Positions 1 through 9,007 of a stretch of 64,000 nt of DNA are shown one piece after another; position 1 is the stretch's first letter, and every line of letters begins with the position of its first letter. Made by a program: the position numbers and the translations under genes. The DNA comes from an uncultured Collinsella sp. (GTDB lineage: Bacteria; Actinomycetota; Coriobacteriia; Coriobacteriales; Coriobacteriaceae), in assembly GCA_900545555.1 (NCBI GenBank), contig UQZI01000001.1:1-64000 (forward strand), written 5' to 3'. The notes beneath the pieces were generated by a model. It was not told the DNA's origin. It did no database searches and saw only the letters and a list, made by a program, of their open reading frames with translations.

Positions 1-17
1 CCCCGCTTTGTTTGTGT

Positions 18-51
18 ACCACCACAAATGCCTGTCCCCTTTGTGGCGGTT
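18..51. repeat. CCACCACAAA-type palindromic repeat, possible terminator
   Basis: A hairpin with arms ACCACCACAAA and TTTGTGGcGGT around a loop containing a CCTGTCCCC-like core. It lies just beyond the 3' end of the minus-strand bactofilin-like gene, so it may end that transcript. Two more copies of the same palindrome occur at 41004-41039 and 41330-41366. Confidence 0.6.
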
Positions 52-56
52 GTCGG

Positions 57-1202
57 CTAAGCGGTGGGGAGTCCTGGCGTGTTAGCCGGCTGCTGCGGCT
101 TGAGGCGGGCGTTTCGCCAGATGATCTGGATAACGTAGCCGAGCATAAAGACAAAGGCCACGCCGCTGATGAAGTCACCTACGAGGGGAAGCCCCGTGAG
201 GGCGCCTGCGATTATGCCGCCCACGGCTGCCATAGCGTAGCGGTTCTGGTTGTGTCCGACCATGCGGGCGAGCGCGCACCCCGCAAAGGCACTCGACACC
301 AATGCGATGCCGATAACGCCGCATAAGAGGGTTCCGGCAAGCGGCAGGCCAGCGATAGAGATAATTAGCAGTAGGACGGCGGGGACGATAGCAATCGTAC
401 CCAGAAGACCGCTCACCCACAGGGGCATGGGGCGCTGGTGGAGCATACCGGCGGCGCTGGCAGTCGCACGCGGAAAGACGAGCTCGAGCAGCAGAGCGAC
501 AAAGCAGGTCGAGAGTGCCGCGGCGACGATACCGCCGATGACATCGTTAACAGTGGAAGTATCCTCGTTCTCGGTGCGGTCGATCTTGAGCGCGCCGACC
601 TCGGCTCCCGCAGCGCGCTCGGGGTCCTCGGAGACGTGCGCGTTCACGGTGCCGGTGATGTGGGCGTTTTTGCCCAGGATGAGCTTGTCGGCCCAAACCT
701 CGACATCGCCCTCGACGGTGCCATCGATGGTCACCGTATCGCCCGCAAGCGCTGCCGACTTGGTAGAGCCGCGCAGGGCAACCGTCTCGCCTATCGCATA
801 GAAACAGTTGGCAGTGCTGTCGGAATTGAGAACGACATGCTGGCCAGCAACGGTCATGCTGCCATCAACCGTGGTCTTGGCAATGTCGATGGTGCGTGCC
901 GCCAGACGGACGGCGCCGCCCACCGTGCAGTCGCGAATTGAGAGGGTATCGCCCGCGGCGATGATATCGCGGTCGATGGAGACATCGTCCAGTTCGAGAC
1001 TCTGACCGGCCCAATACAGGTCGCCCTCGACACCGGACGGATTAGAGTCGTTGTCGGTTGCAAGTACGTTGCCTGCCGTGTCCGTGCCGGCAAATGACGC
1101 CGTGGGAAGTGCGGTGAGCGCCAGCGCGATGAGCGCGATTAGGATGGTGATGCGGCCCCACGCTTTACGGCGCTGGGTCGACGGGAATTGATTGCGGGAC
1201 AT
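57..1202 (-). CDS. Bactofilin-like (polymer-forming) membrane protein
   Basis: A 381-residue protein. Residues 1-37 form a signal peptide ending near ALPTASFAG. Residues about 55-190 form a run of short beta-repeats with a rhythm of the type D.v.I.g.V.g.v.v.A, as in bactofilin-like and polymer-forming cytoskeletal domains. The C-terminal third has four or five hydrophobic membrane segments, including stretches starting VNDVIGGIVAAALST, LWVSGLLGTIAIVPA and AMAAVGGIIAGALTG. The start at 1202 (MSRNQF) is preferred over an upstream in-frame codon because GAAGGA lies at the right distance. The repeat domain should face outside the membrane. The precise role is unknown; a scaffold or envelope-stress function is inference. 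The neighbouring TRIC-family gene is on the same strand about 100 bp upstream, so co-transcription is possible. Confidence 0.7.
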   Translation of the reverse strand: MSRNQFPSTQRRKAWGRITILIALIALALTALPTASFAGTDTAGNVLATDNDSNPSGVEGDLYWAGQSLELDDVSIDRDIIAAGDTLSIRDCTVGGAVRLAARTIDIAKTTVDGSMTVAGQHVVLNSDSTANCFYAIGETVALRGSTKSAALAGDTVTIDGTVEGDVEVWADKLILGKNAHITGTVNAHVSEDPERAAGAEVGALKIDRTENEDTSTVNDVIGGIVAAALSTCFVALLLELVFPRATASAAGMLHQRPMPLWVSGLLGTIAIVPAVLLLIISIAGLPLAGTLLCGVIGIALVSSAFAGCALARMVGHNQNRYAMAAVGGIIAGALTGLPLVGDFISGVAFVFMLGYVIQIIWRNARLKPQQPANTPGLPTA

Positions 1203-1308
1203 AGTGAATCCTTCGTTAGATACTCGGCATATACCTAACAGGGTACCCAACGCGAGGGCGCTCTAAAAGAACCTCTCGGTTGCATTTCGAAGAATGAGCC
1301 CGCGCTAC

Positions 1309-1998
1309 CTACTTTTTGCGATGCAAAAAGCGCGCGATGTCTTCTTCGGTGGGGCTTTTGATGTCAAAGCGCAGTGAGAGCCAACGCAGGCCCATGGTCA
1401 CGACAACGCATACGACCAGCGCGGCGACATTGCTCATGATGCCGCTCATAACGAGACACACATAGCTTGTCGATCCGGCGATGGCCGCGATGGCATAAAA
1501 GTTAGTGCGTTGGAAAATGCCCGGAACCACGCCCATAAAGCCGTCGCGCAGCATGCCGCCACCTACTGCGGTGAAGAAGCCCATCATGATGCAAACGACG
1601 GGCGCAAAGCCGTAGACCAGCGCCTTGTCTGCGCCGGTTGCCGCATAGATGCCGACCGAGATGATGTCGAGCAAGGGGATGAGTTTTTCGGGCTTGTCGA
1701 CGATTGCCGGGAAAATGTAGATGATGGCTGCCGTGGCAATGGAAAGCGGCAGCGCCATTGGCTGGTTGAGGATGTAGACGTTGCCCACCTGCAGCGTCAT
1801 GTCGCGCAAGAGACCGCCGCCCAGACCGCAGACCACCGCGAGCGCGACCGCGCCCACCAGGTCGAGCTTGTGCTCGCGCGCAACCAGCACACCCGAGATT
1901 GAAGCCGCGACGACGGCGAACATTTCGAGCCAAAACGGGATGGCGACCATGGCATCCGTGGCGTGTGAGGTAACGGTCATAGCGGCGACGACGGGCAA
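1309..1998 (-). CDS. TRIC channel / UPF0126 family membrane protein
   Basis: A 229-residue integral membrane protein with about seven hydrophobic helices. It has the two glycine-rich repeats typical of the TRIC/UPF0126 family (PF03458): one starting AVVCGLGGGLLRDM near residue 58 and a second, GFFTAVGGGMLRDGFMG, near residue 140. The internal repeat and the GG.LRD signatures identify the family with high confidence. Bacterial members are thought to be trimeric monovalent-cation channels, and some have been called glycine transporters, so the physiological substrate is uncertain. Length is normal for the family. The C-terminal tail is short and charged and ends in HRKK. Confidence 0.85.
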   Translation of the reverse strand: MPVVAAMTVTSHATDAMVAIPFWLEMFAVVAASISGVLVAREHKLDLVGAVALAVVCGLGGGLLRDMTLQVGNVYILNQPMALPLSIATAAIIYIFPAIVDKPEKLIPLLDIISVGIYAATGADKALVYGFAPVVCIMMGFFTAVGGGMLRDGFMGVVPGIFQRTNFYAIAAIAGSTSYVCLVMSGIMSNVAALVVCVVVTMGLRWLSLRFDIKSPTEEDIARFLHRKK

Positions 1999-2129
1999 GA
2001 TGGGGTCCTTTGGATCGTGGGTTTAGACAATGCCCGTACATAGTACATGGTTGGCGGGCGTGGCGACCCTATTGCTCGGTAAACGGTCGGGACTGGATGC
2101 GGGCGTGGCGTTACTGGAATGCCAGGGAT

Positions 2130-2199
2130 CCAAAACATGTACGTCACCCTCCAAAAACGACATTTTCGACATCTTTGGAGGCTGACGTACATGTTTGGA
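2130..2199. repeat. 70-bp palindrome, left copy flanking nuclease gene
   Basis: Arms at 2134-2155 and 2174-2195 pair at 21 of 22 positions (core ACATGTACGTCA plus CCTCCAAA), with an 18-nt loop containing CGACATTTTCGACAT. The copy at 3330-3400 is nearly its reverse complement, so the two copies face each other across the nuclease gene. Confidence 0.9.
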
Positions 2200-2301
2200 T
2201 TGAGCTCACAGCATGAGTGAGTTGATTTACTCACATCCGGTATATTTCCCCACTTCAACGGACATAAGAGTTGGATACCGGCTCAGAGCGAGAGGCCCTC
2301 A

Positions 2302-3309
2302 ATGGATACCCCTGTTCTCATTTCGCATAAAACCGCATGGCTTGTCCATCATGCACCCCAGAATTTGGTTCAGTCTCTTGCGCGGCACGACTACCAGATA
2401 GGCGCACAAGGCATCTCCACCCAGCAACGTGTTGCGCGCATACGACAGGCCCTTACCGACTGTGGCATTCCGTCCGATATGCTTAAGACTATCGATATCG
2501 CGGTTGTATTCGAATTTGAGCGAATTCGTACCAAAGGCGTCGTTTGCCACATTCTTGGACAAAATCTTCCCTACGAGCATATTAACGAGTTGACGCCCGG
2601 CATCTTTATCACCGACGAAGCCTTCACCTTCGTGCTCGCCGCCGAATGGATGGATAGGATTGAATATCTCGAATATGGCTATGAAGTTTGCGGCGATTAT
2701 CGCATGAGGCTCAATCCCGCCGACCCTTATACCGAGCAACCAGCCACTTCCTCCAAGGATGAAATAACCGAACTGCTCGATCGGCACCCCGGCAAACCCG
2801 GTGCCACGCGTGCACGGCTCGCGCTCAGGCACATCTACGATCACTCGGCCTCGCCTATGGAGACCGCTTCGGCAATCGCCCTCTCGCTCCCAACAAGCGA
2901 AGGCGGCGTTGGCATCCGAGGTATCGAACTCAACAAACCGCTCGAGATCCCTCAACGTCTCTGGCATTGCGCCAAAGCTCGAACACTCAAAATCGATGCG
3001 ATCGTTACCTACAAGCGCAGGGAGCTCGGTATCGAATATAAGGGCGGCTTTCACGATGAGTTCGAGCGCAAAGGAGCAGATGCGGAGCGAGAGGCCGTTC
3101 TCTCCCAAATGGGATATCGAATCGTTACGCTCACTTCGGCTCAGTTCGGCAGCCAGCTCGCCTTTCACCGCGCCATGAACAACATTCGCGAAGCACTCGG
3201 CATGCCTCGCTGTACCGATACCGGGCACCAGCGAGAGCAAAACGAACTACGCAAGGCGCTTATCCGCAACTGGAAAAGCATGCGAGACGAAGAGGCACCT
3301 TCCGAATAG
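2302..3309 (+). CDS. DUF559/Vsr-like PD-(D/E)XK endonuclease-domain protein
   Basis: A 335-residue protein. The N-terminal 200 residues look like the AbiEi/DUF559-associated region common in coriobacterial proteins. The C-terminal part carries a plausible Vsr/DUF559 nuclease site: D232 in KIDAIV, then E245-Y246-K247 in LGIEYKGGFH, followed by an acidic helix and a strand of the form MGYRIVTLT. The pattern D...ExK with the G-[YW]-x-V strand is typical of PD-(D/E)XK nucleases. The start at 2302 follows a GAGAGG site. The codons are visibly richer in A/T than those of neighbours, which suggests acquisition. The gene has no partner reading frame and is bracketed by two 70-bp palindromes in inverted orientation next to tRNA genes. 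The function (defence, mobility or repair) is unknown. Confidence 0.6.
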   Translation: MDTPVLISHKTAWLVHHAPQNLVQSLARHDYQIGAQGISTQQRVARIRQALTDCGIPSDMLKTIDIAVVFEFERIRTKGVVCHILGQNLPYEHINELTPGIFITDEAFTFVLAAEWMDRIEYLEYGYEVCGDYRMRLNPADPYTEQPATSSKDEITELLDRHPGKPGATRARLALRHIYDHSASPMETASAIALSLPTSEGGVGIRGIELNKPLEIPQRLWHCAKARTLKIDAIVTYKRRELGIEYKGGFHDEFERKGADAEREAVLSQMGYRIVTLTSAQFGSQLAFHRAMNNIREALGMPRCTDTGHQREQNELRKALIRNWKSMRDEEAPSE

Positions 3310-3329
3310 TGCCACTCCCGTGAGTTCAA

Positions 3330-3400
3330 TCCAAACATGTACGTCAGCCTTCAAAGATGTCGAAAAATGTCGGTTTTGGAGGGTGACGTACATGTTTGGG
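3330..3400. repeat. 70-bp palindrome, right copy flanking nuclease gene
   Basis: Near reverse complement of the repeat at 2130-2199, with the same ACATGTACGTCA arms and CCTCCAAA/TTTTGGAGG inner stem. It begins about 20 bp after the nuclease stop codon and ends before the tRNA-Ser(CGA) terminator. It could also act as a bidirectional terminator. Confidence 0.9.
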
Positions 3401-3431
3401 GAAGCGTGGGATCGAGACGTATTTCGATAAC

Positions 3432-3458
3432 AAAAAAGCCCCCGTTTTCGGGAGCTTT
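3432..3458 (-). terminator. Terminator after tRNA-Ser(CGA)
   Basis: Read on the minus strand, an AAAGCTCCCG stem with an AAAA loop is followed by a CGGGGGC arm and then TTTTTT. This is a strong intrinsic terminator just downstream of the tRNA. Confidence 0.8.
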
Positions 3459-3469
3459 CTCAACCAAAA

Positions 3470-3560
3470 TGGCGGAGGAGGAGGGATTCGAACCCTCGTG
3501 ACCTTATACAGGCCAAACGGTTTTCGAGACCGCCGCATTCAACCACTCTGCCACCCCTCC
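3470..3560 (-). tRNA. tRNA-Ser (anticodon CGA)
   Basis: A 91-nt cloverleaf on the minus strand with CCA encoded at the 3' end. The acceptor stem GGAGGGG pairs with CTCCTCC (one G-T). The D-arm is GCAGAGTGGTTGAATGC, the anticodon loop is CTCGAAA, the long class II variable arm is present, and the T-arm is GAGGG-TTCGAAT-CCCTC. It reads UCG codons. Confidence 0.95.
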
Positions 3561-3571
3561 GCGTGGGGTAA

Positions 3572-3603
3572 AAACAAAGCAGGCTCGAAGGCCTGCTTTG
3601 GAA
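3572..3603 (-). terminator. Terminator between the two tRNA-Ser genes
   Basis: On the minus strand, AAAGCAGGC and GCCTGCTTT form a stem with a 6-nt loop, followed by GTTTTT. It separates tRNA-Ser(GGA) from tRNA-Ser(CGA), implying independent transcription. Confidence 0.75.
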
Positions 3604-3608
3604 TTAAC

Positions 3609-3699
3609 TGGCGGAGAGTCAGGGATTTGAACCCTGGAGACGCTTTTGACGCCTACACGATTTCCAATCGTGCTCCTTCGGCCACTCGGACAACTCTCC
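3609..3699 (-). tRNA. tRNA-Ser (anticodon GGA)
   Basis: A 91-nt class II tRNA with encoded CCA. The acceptor GGAGAGT pairs with ACTCTCC. The D-arm is TCCGAGTGGCCGAAGGA, the anticodon stem-loop is ACGATTGGAAATCGT (anticodon GGA), and a long variable arm is present. It reads UCC and UCU codons. Confidence 0.95.
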
Positions 3700-3715
3700 G
3701 TTAAATGCGAAAGTC

Positions 3716-3743
3716 AGTATACACGAGGAATCGCAAAGTGCAA
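3716..3743 (-). promoter_or_regulatory. Promoter of tRNA-Ser(GGA)
   Basis: On the minus strand, TTGCAC (-35) and TATACT (-10) are separated by 16 nt and sit about 15 bp before the mature tRNA 5' end. The spacing and match suit a housekeeping sigma factor. Confidence 0.55.
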
Positions 3744-4204
3744 ACAGAAAAGTTGGCATTTTTTAAAACGCTTGGCCGTGCTTGGCGCTGCAGTGGGGCT
3801 TGAGGTCCCAAAAAACGGCTTCCGACCAGCGTGGTTGATCAACTCAATTGTTCAAAAAAGGGTATTCATAAGCGACTTGGCAATGAATTTAAAAATCTTT
3901 GGGTGGTGCTGTGGGCCACTGGTATGCATTTTGCGACCACAGCCTTGTGCCCGCTGACCTGCGGCTTGGCTCAGCTTGTCCCCACGGCACCGTATCTTGA
4001 ACACAGATCCGTCAAGCATTTGGTCAGCATTTGGTTGGAATGCGCATGAAGTGCCGTGTGAGCATGGACATATGTGGAGGTCATGAGGTTGTAGCTGCAT
4101 ATTCTTGCAGCCTAGGAGGTTGAAAGATATTATTACCAAGTCTTTTCCTGCTTCAGGCGCACCTTCACGACCTGAAGCCACATTTGCCCAGAGGAGGTGA
4201 CAAT
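3744..4204. other. Non-coding region upstream of rpsF, with leader hairpin
   Basis: About 460 bp without a convincing gene. It is more A/T-rich than the surrounding genes and should hold the rpsF promoter. Near its end are a small stem GCTGCA-TATTCT-TGCAGC (4095-4112) and a hairpin CTTCAGG/CCTGAAG (4151-4157 with 4171-4177) just before the GAGGAGG ribosome-binding site. The latter is positioned where S6:S18 autoregulatory leaders occur in other bacteria, but I cannot confirm the motif by eye. Confidence 0.4.
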
Positions 4205-4498
4205 ATGAAGGCTTATGAACTGCTGTTCTTTGTTGACCCGTCGCTCGACCCCGAGACTCGTCTCGCTGTTATGAAGCGTATCGATACCACGATCGCTGAG
4301 GGCGCTGGCAAGGTCGACTCCGTTGACGAGTGGGGCAAGCGCAAGCTCGCCTACGAGATCAACGACCTCACCGATGGTGACTACACCCTCATCAACTTCC
4401 ACGCAGATCCTACCCAGATCGCCGAGCTTGATCGCGTCCTGCGCATCACCGACGCTGTGGTCCGCCACATGATCGTCCGTCGCGACGACCAGGAGTAA
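4205..4498 (+). CDS. rpsF: 30S ribosomal protein S6
   Basis: A 97-residue S6 protein that binds the S18 partner in the central domain of the small subunit. Family features are visible: the N-terminal strand MKAYELLFFVDPSL, WGKRKLAYEINDLTDGDYTL in the middle and the C-terminal strand DAVVRHMIVRRDDQE. The start at 4205 is fixed by GAGGAGGTGA seven bases upstream; an earlier in-frame codon at 4184 overlaps that site and is unlikely. It is first in the classic cluster rpsF-ssb-rpsR-rplI, with 48 bp to ssb, so the four genes are probably one transcript. Confidence 0.97.
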   Translation: MKAYELLFFVDPSLDPETRLAVMKRIDTTIAEGAGKVDSVDEWGKRKLAYEINDLTDGDYTLINFHADPTQIAELDRVLRITDAVVRHMIVRRDDQE

Positions 4499-4546
4499 GA
4501 CTGTCGTTTTGGACTGGGCTTGTGCCCCAAGAGGAAGTAGTGAGTT

Positions 4547-4999
4547 ATGAGCATCAATCGAGTGAACATCACCGGTAACCTCACCCGCGATCCCGAGCTG
4601 CGCGCCACCGCCGGCGGAACCCAGGTTCTGTCCTTTGGCGTCGCCGTGAACGATCGTCGCCGCAACGCGCAGACTGGCGAGTGGGAGGACTATCCCAACT
4701 TTGTCGACTGCACTATGTTCGGCACCCGCGCCGAGGCCGTGAGCCGTTTCCTGGCAAAGGGAAACAAGGTCGCGATCGAGGGCAAGCTGCGCTACAGCTC
4801 TTGGGAGCGCGACGGCCAGCGCCGGAGCAAGCTTGAGGTCATCGTCGATGAGATCGAGTTTATGAGCTCCCGTGGTGGCCAGGGTGGCTACGATCAGGGC
4901 GGTTACGCCCCCGCAGCTCCCGCGCCCGCAGCACGTCCTGCCGCACCGGTGGCCACGCCGCCCGCGGTCGACGTCTACGATGAGGACATCCCGTTCTAA
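4547..4999 (+). CDS. ssb: Single-stranded DNA-binding protein
   Basis: A 150-residue SSB. The OB-fold covers residues 1-105, beginning MSINRVNITGNLTRDPELR and including the FVDCTMFGTRAEAVSRFLAKG strand-helix. A Gly/Ala/Pro-rich linker follows (about 107-142), and the acidic tip YDEDIPF ends the protein and is the standard docking site for replication and repair partners. Length is normal for the family. It lies between rpsF and rpsR, the usual arrangement, and is probably co-transcribed with them. Confidence 0.97.
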   Translation: MSINRVNITGNLTRDPELRATAGGTQVLSFGVAVNDRRRNAQTGEWEDYPNFVDCTMFGTRAEAVSRFLAKGNKVAIEGKLRYSSWERDGQRRSKLEVIVDEIEFMSSRGGQGGYDQGGYAPAAPAPAARPAAPVATPPAVDVYDEDIPF

Positions 5000-5071
5000 G
5001 GGTTGTTCACCTATTTTTGAGTGAGAGGCGGCTTCGGTTCGCCGAAGTTGCCAAATGAAAGGTATTTTGAC

Positions 5072-5338
5072 ATGGCTAATGATTTTTCTGCACGTCAGCC
5101 GCGTCGTAAGTACTGCCAGTTCTGCAAGGAGAACACTGAGTTCATCGACTATAAGGACACTCAGCTTCTCCGTAAGTACATGACCGACCGTGGCAAGATC
5201 AAGCCCCGTCGCGTCACTGGCGCTTGCACGCAGCATCAGCATGACATCGCCAATGCCATCAAGCGCGCCCGCGAGATGGCACTCCTGCCGTACACCGTCC
5301 CCGTGGTTTCCTCTCGTGGCAACCGCGACCGCGGCTAA
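5072..5338 (+). CDS. rpsR: 30S ribosomal protein S18
   Basis: An 88-residue S18 protein. It carries the conserved FCKE...[19 protein letters not shown] core and the [21 protein letters not shown] segment. It retains Cys residues (CQFC near residues 15-18, C in TGAC), so it may be a zinc-binding form, but the full four-Cys set was not verified. The start at 5072 (MANDFS) is preferred over 5021 because AAAGG lies just upstream and the longer form adds an unconserved tail. It is followed after 15 bp by rplI. Confidence 0.96.
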   Translation: MANDFSARQPRRKYCQFCKENTEFIDYKDTQLLRKYMTDRGKIKPRRVTGACTQHQHDIANAIKRAREMALLPYTVPVVSSRGNRDRG

Positions 5339-5353
5339 GAAGGGAGACGCATC

Positions 5354-5893
5354 ATGAAGGTTATTCTTCTCGATGAGATCAAGGGCAAGGGCGGCGAGGG
5401 TGACGTCGTAGAGGTCGCTCAGGGTTACGCTGAGAACTTCCTGTTCCCCAAGAAGCTCGCTGTTGCCGCCACCAAGGGCAACCTCAAGCAGCTTGACGAG
5501 CGTCGCAACAACATCGCTAAGCGCGAGGCCGTCCGTCTGGCTACCGCCAACGAGACCAAGGCTGCCTTCGAGGGCAAGACGGTCACCGTTGACGTCAAGG
5601 TCGGCGACGAGGGCATCCTCTTTGGCTCCGTTACCGCCGCTATGATCGCTGACGCCATCAAGGCTCAGCTCGGTATGGACATCGACCGCAAGCGCGTCGA
5701 GCTCGGTAAGCCCATCAAGGTTGCCGGTGCCCACACCGTTGCCATCTCGCTGTACCGCGAGATCAAGGCCGAGGTTGTCGTTCTCGTCGGCGTTACCGCC
5801 GAGGAGCTCGCTGCCGAGGCTGAGGTCGAGGAGGCCGCTGAGGTCGCCGAGGCCGAGACCGCCGAGGTCGAGACTGAGGCTGCTGCCGAGTAG
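5354..5893 (+). CDS. rplI: 50S ribosomal protein L9
   Basis: A 179-residue L9. The N-terminal RNA-binding domain MKVILLDEIKGKGGEGDVVEV...GYAENFLFPKKLA is followed by the long connecting helix and the C-terminal domain with GILFGSVTAAMIADAIKAQ. The family is usually about 150 residues; the extra 27 residues at the end are a run of Ala, Glu and Val (from about residue 152) of low complexity and strong negative charge. It is the last gene of the ribosomal cluster and is followed directly by a strong terminator. The function of the acidic tail is unknown. Confidence 0.96.
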   Translation: MKVILLDEIKGKGGEGDVVEVAQGYAENFLFPKKLAVAATKGNLKQLDERRNNIAKREAVRLATANETKAAFEGKTVTVDVKVGDEGILFGSVTAAMIADAIKAQLGMDIDRKRVELGKPIKVAGAHTVAISLYREIKAEVVVLVGVTAEELAAEAEVEEAAEVAEAETAEVETEAAAE

Positions 5894-5925
5894 CATTTGC
5901 TGCAACGCAACAATCTTGTTCTAAG

Positions 5926-5964
5926 AAGGGCGCTCTGGGAAACCAGGGCGCCCTTTTGTTTTTT
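5926..5964 (+). terminator. Terminator after rplI
   Basis: Stem GGGCGCtCTGG/CCAGgGCGCCC with a GAAA loop, followed by TTTTGTTTTTT. This is a textbook intrinsic terminator closing the rpsF-rplI transcript. Confidence 0.9.
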
Positions 5965-6117
5965 GCGCTGAGTGAGTTTCATGGTGAACGTTGCGTCGAA
6001 GTCCTATATACAGGACCGTTCATCCGTTTGGTTCGGTGATGATTGGCGGCGCGCGGCGCGTTTTGGGACCGTGGCTGATACTATGGATGCTCGCAAGCGA
6101 TATGAATGAGGATGCTC

Positions 6118-7509
6118 ATGGCATATGACGATAGGGAGACCGGGCTGACGGTTGAGGACCGCGGCTCCAAGTTGGGTCTTCCCCAAAACCAAGATGCAGA
6201 GGCCAATGTACTGGCCGCTATGCTGCTATCGCCCGAGGTGGTCGAAGAGGCCCAGGTCGAGCTGCAGCCCGATGACTTCTACCGGCCCATTCATAAGACC
6301 ATCTATACCGCGATGGTCGATATGTACAACAGCCGCATTCCCATCGACTCCATCTCGCTGATCGATTACCTGCGAAGCATCAACAAGCTTGATGCCGTGG
6401 GCGGCGAGGCCTACATTTTGGAGTTGATGGGTCAGACCCTGTCGCTCGTCAACTGGCAGCACCATGCCGCTATCGTTCGCCGCGATTCGATGCTGCGTGA
6501 GCTGATCGGCGCCACCAACGAGATCAACGCGCTGGCCTATAACGCTCCCACCGATACCAAAGAGGTCGTGGAGCTGGCCGAGAGCAAGTTGCTCAAGGTC
6601 ACGGCGCGCGAGGTCAAGTCGAGCTACAAGACGCTGACCGAGTTTATGGTCGAGGCCTATAACGAGGCCGAGGAAGTGTGCCAGGCAGGCGGCCAGGCTG
6701 CGGGCGTGCCCACGGGCTTCCCGTCGCTCGACCGCATGCTCATGGGTTTTCGCGAGGGCCAGCTCATCATCATCGGCGCCCGCCCTGCTGTGGGTAAGAC
6801 GTCGTTCGCCCTGAATCTGGCGCTCAACGCTGCCGCGGCCGGTTATACCGTCGGCTTCTTCTCGCTGGAGATGTCGGGCAAGGAAATTGCCCAGCGTCTG
6901 ATTTGCGCCTACGCCATGATCTCGATCAGTGACTTCCGCATGGGCCGCATTAGCCCCGAGCAGTGGGCAAATATCAACGAGGCCACGCAGACCTTGTCCA
7001 AGCTCGATATTCTGATTGACGATACGCCCGGCACCACAGTGACCGAGATTCGCGCCAAGAGCCGTCGCATGCTCCACAACAAGGAGAAGGCCATCATCAT
7101 CCTGGACTACCTGCAGCTGGTGAGTCCTCCGCCGGGACGCCGCTCCGAGAGCCGTACCGTCGAGGTCTCCGAGATGTCGCGTGGTCTGAAGATCATGGCC
7201 AAGGAGCTCAAGATCCCGCTCATCGCGCTGTCGCAGCTCTCGCGTCAGGTCGAATCCCGTACCGGCAAGCGCCCGCAGCTTTCCGACCTTCGTGAATCGG
7301 GCTCCATCGAGCAGGACGCCGATATCGTTATGTTCTTGGACCGCTCCGCCGACGAGGCCGAAGCCTCGCGCGACGATCGACCCGACGAGGGCGTTACGCG
7401 TATTGTCGTGGCCAAGAACCGTTCGGGCCCGATCGGCGACGTCGACCTGATGTTCCTGCCGGCATCCACGAAGTTCTATGAGCTTGATGGGGCACATGCC
7501 GAGGAGTAG
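6118..7509 (+). CDS. dnaB: Replicative DNA helicase DnaB
   Basis: A 463-residue hexameric helicase that unwinds DNA at the replication fork. The N-terminal DnaG-interacting domain starts near LPQNQDAEANVLAAML (about residues 20-125). The RecA-like domain has Walker A GARPAVGKTS (about 219-228), Walker B IIILDYLQL and the LSQLSRQVE.R motif, followed by LRESGSIEQDADIV. The start at 6118 (MAYDDRE) is chosen because GAGG lies six bases upstream; an in-frame ATG at 6106 has no clear site. No intein is present. Placement after rplI is the common order. Confidence 0.96.
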   Translation: MAYDDRETGLTVEDRGSKLGLPQNQDAEANVLAAMLLSPEVVEEAQVELQPDDFYRPIHKTIYTAMVDMYNSRIPIDSISLIDYLRSINKLDAVGGEAYILELMGQTLSLVNWQHHAAIVRRDSMLRELIGATNEINALAYNAPTDTKEVVELAESKLLKVTAREVKSSYKTLTEFMVEAYNEAEEVCQAGGQAAGVPTGFPSLDRMLMGFREGQLIIIGARPAVGKTSFALNLALNAAAAGYTVGFFSLEMSGKEIAQRLICAYAMISISDFRMGRISPEQWANINEATQTLSKLDILIDDTPGTTVTEIRAKSRRMLHNKEKAIIILDYLQLVSPPPGRRSESRTVEVSEMSRGLKIMAKELKIPLIALSQLSRQVESRTGKRPQLSDLRESGSIEQDADIVMFLDRSADEAEASRDDRPDEGVTRIVVAKNRSGPIGDVDLMFLPASTKFYELDGAHAEE

Positions 7510-7593
7510 GACAGGCACCCGTTGCACGGGTATACTGGGAATGTTTTGTGCTTCTGCGTGCCGGCGTGGCGCGTAGACAGTCCATGAATGTAA

Positions 7594-8889
<1,296 letters not shown>

Positions 8890-8910
8890 TCGGGACTATT
8901 TGGTTATTGC

Positions 8911-8953
8911 GATATACCCCTTTGCAGCCCGGACGGGCGGCCGAGGGGTATAT
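8911..8953 (+). terminator. Hairpin after purA, probable terminator
   Basis: ATACCCC and GGGGTAT arms surround a GC-rich inner stem, followed by a short TTTGCTTG tract. The U tract is weak, so termination may be partial. Confidence 0.55.
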
Positions 8954-9007
8954 TTGCTTGCAAAGGGCTCGCGTGGAGCGGGCCGTTAATCCATAGAGGA
9001 GGCACCC

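Noticed and set aside
3831..4049. Small open frames upstream of rpsF
   Set aside because: No ribosome-binding site or known family; the region is better explained as promoter and leader.
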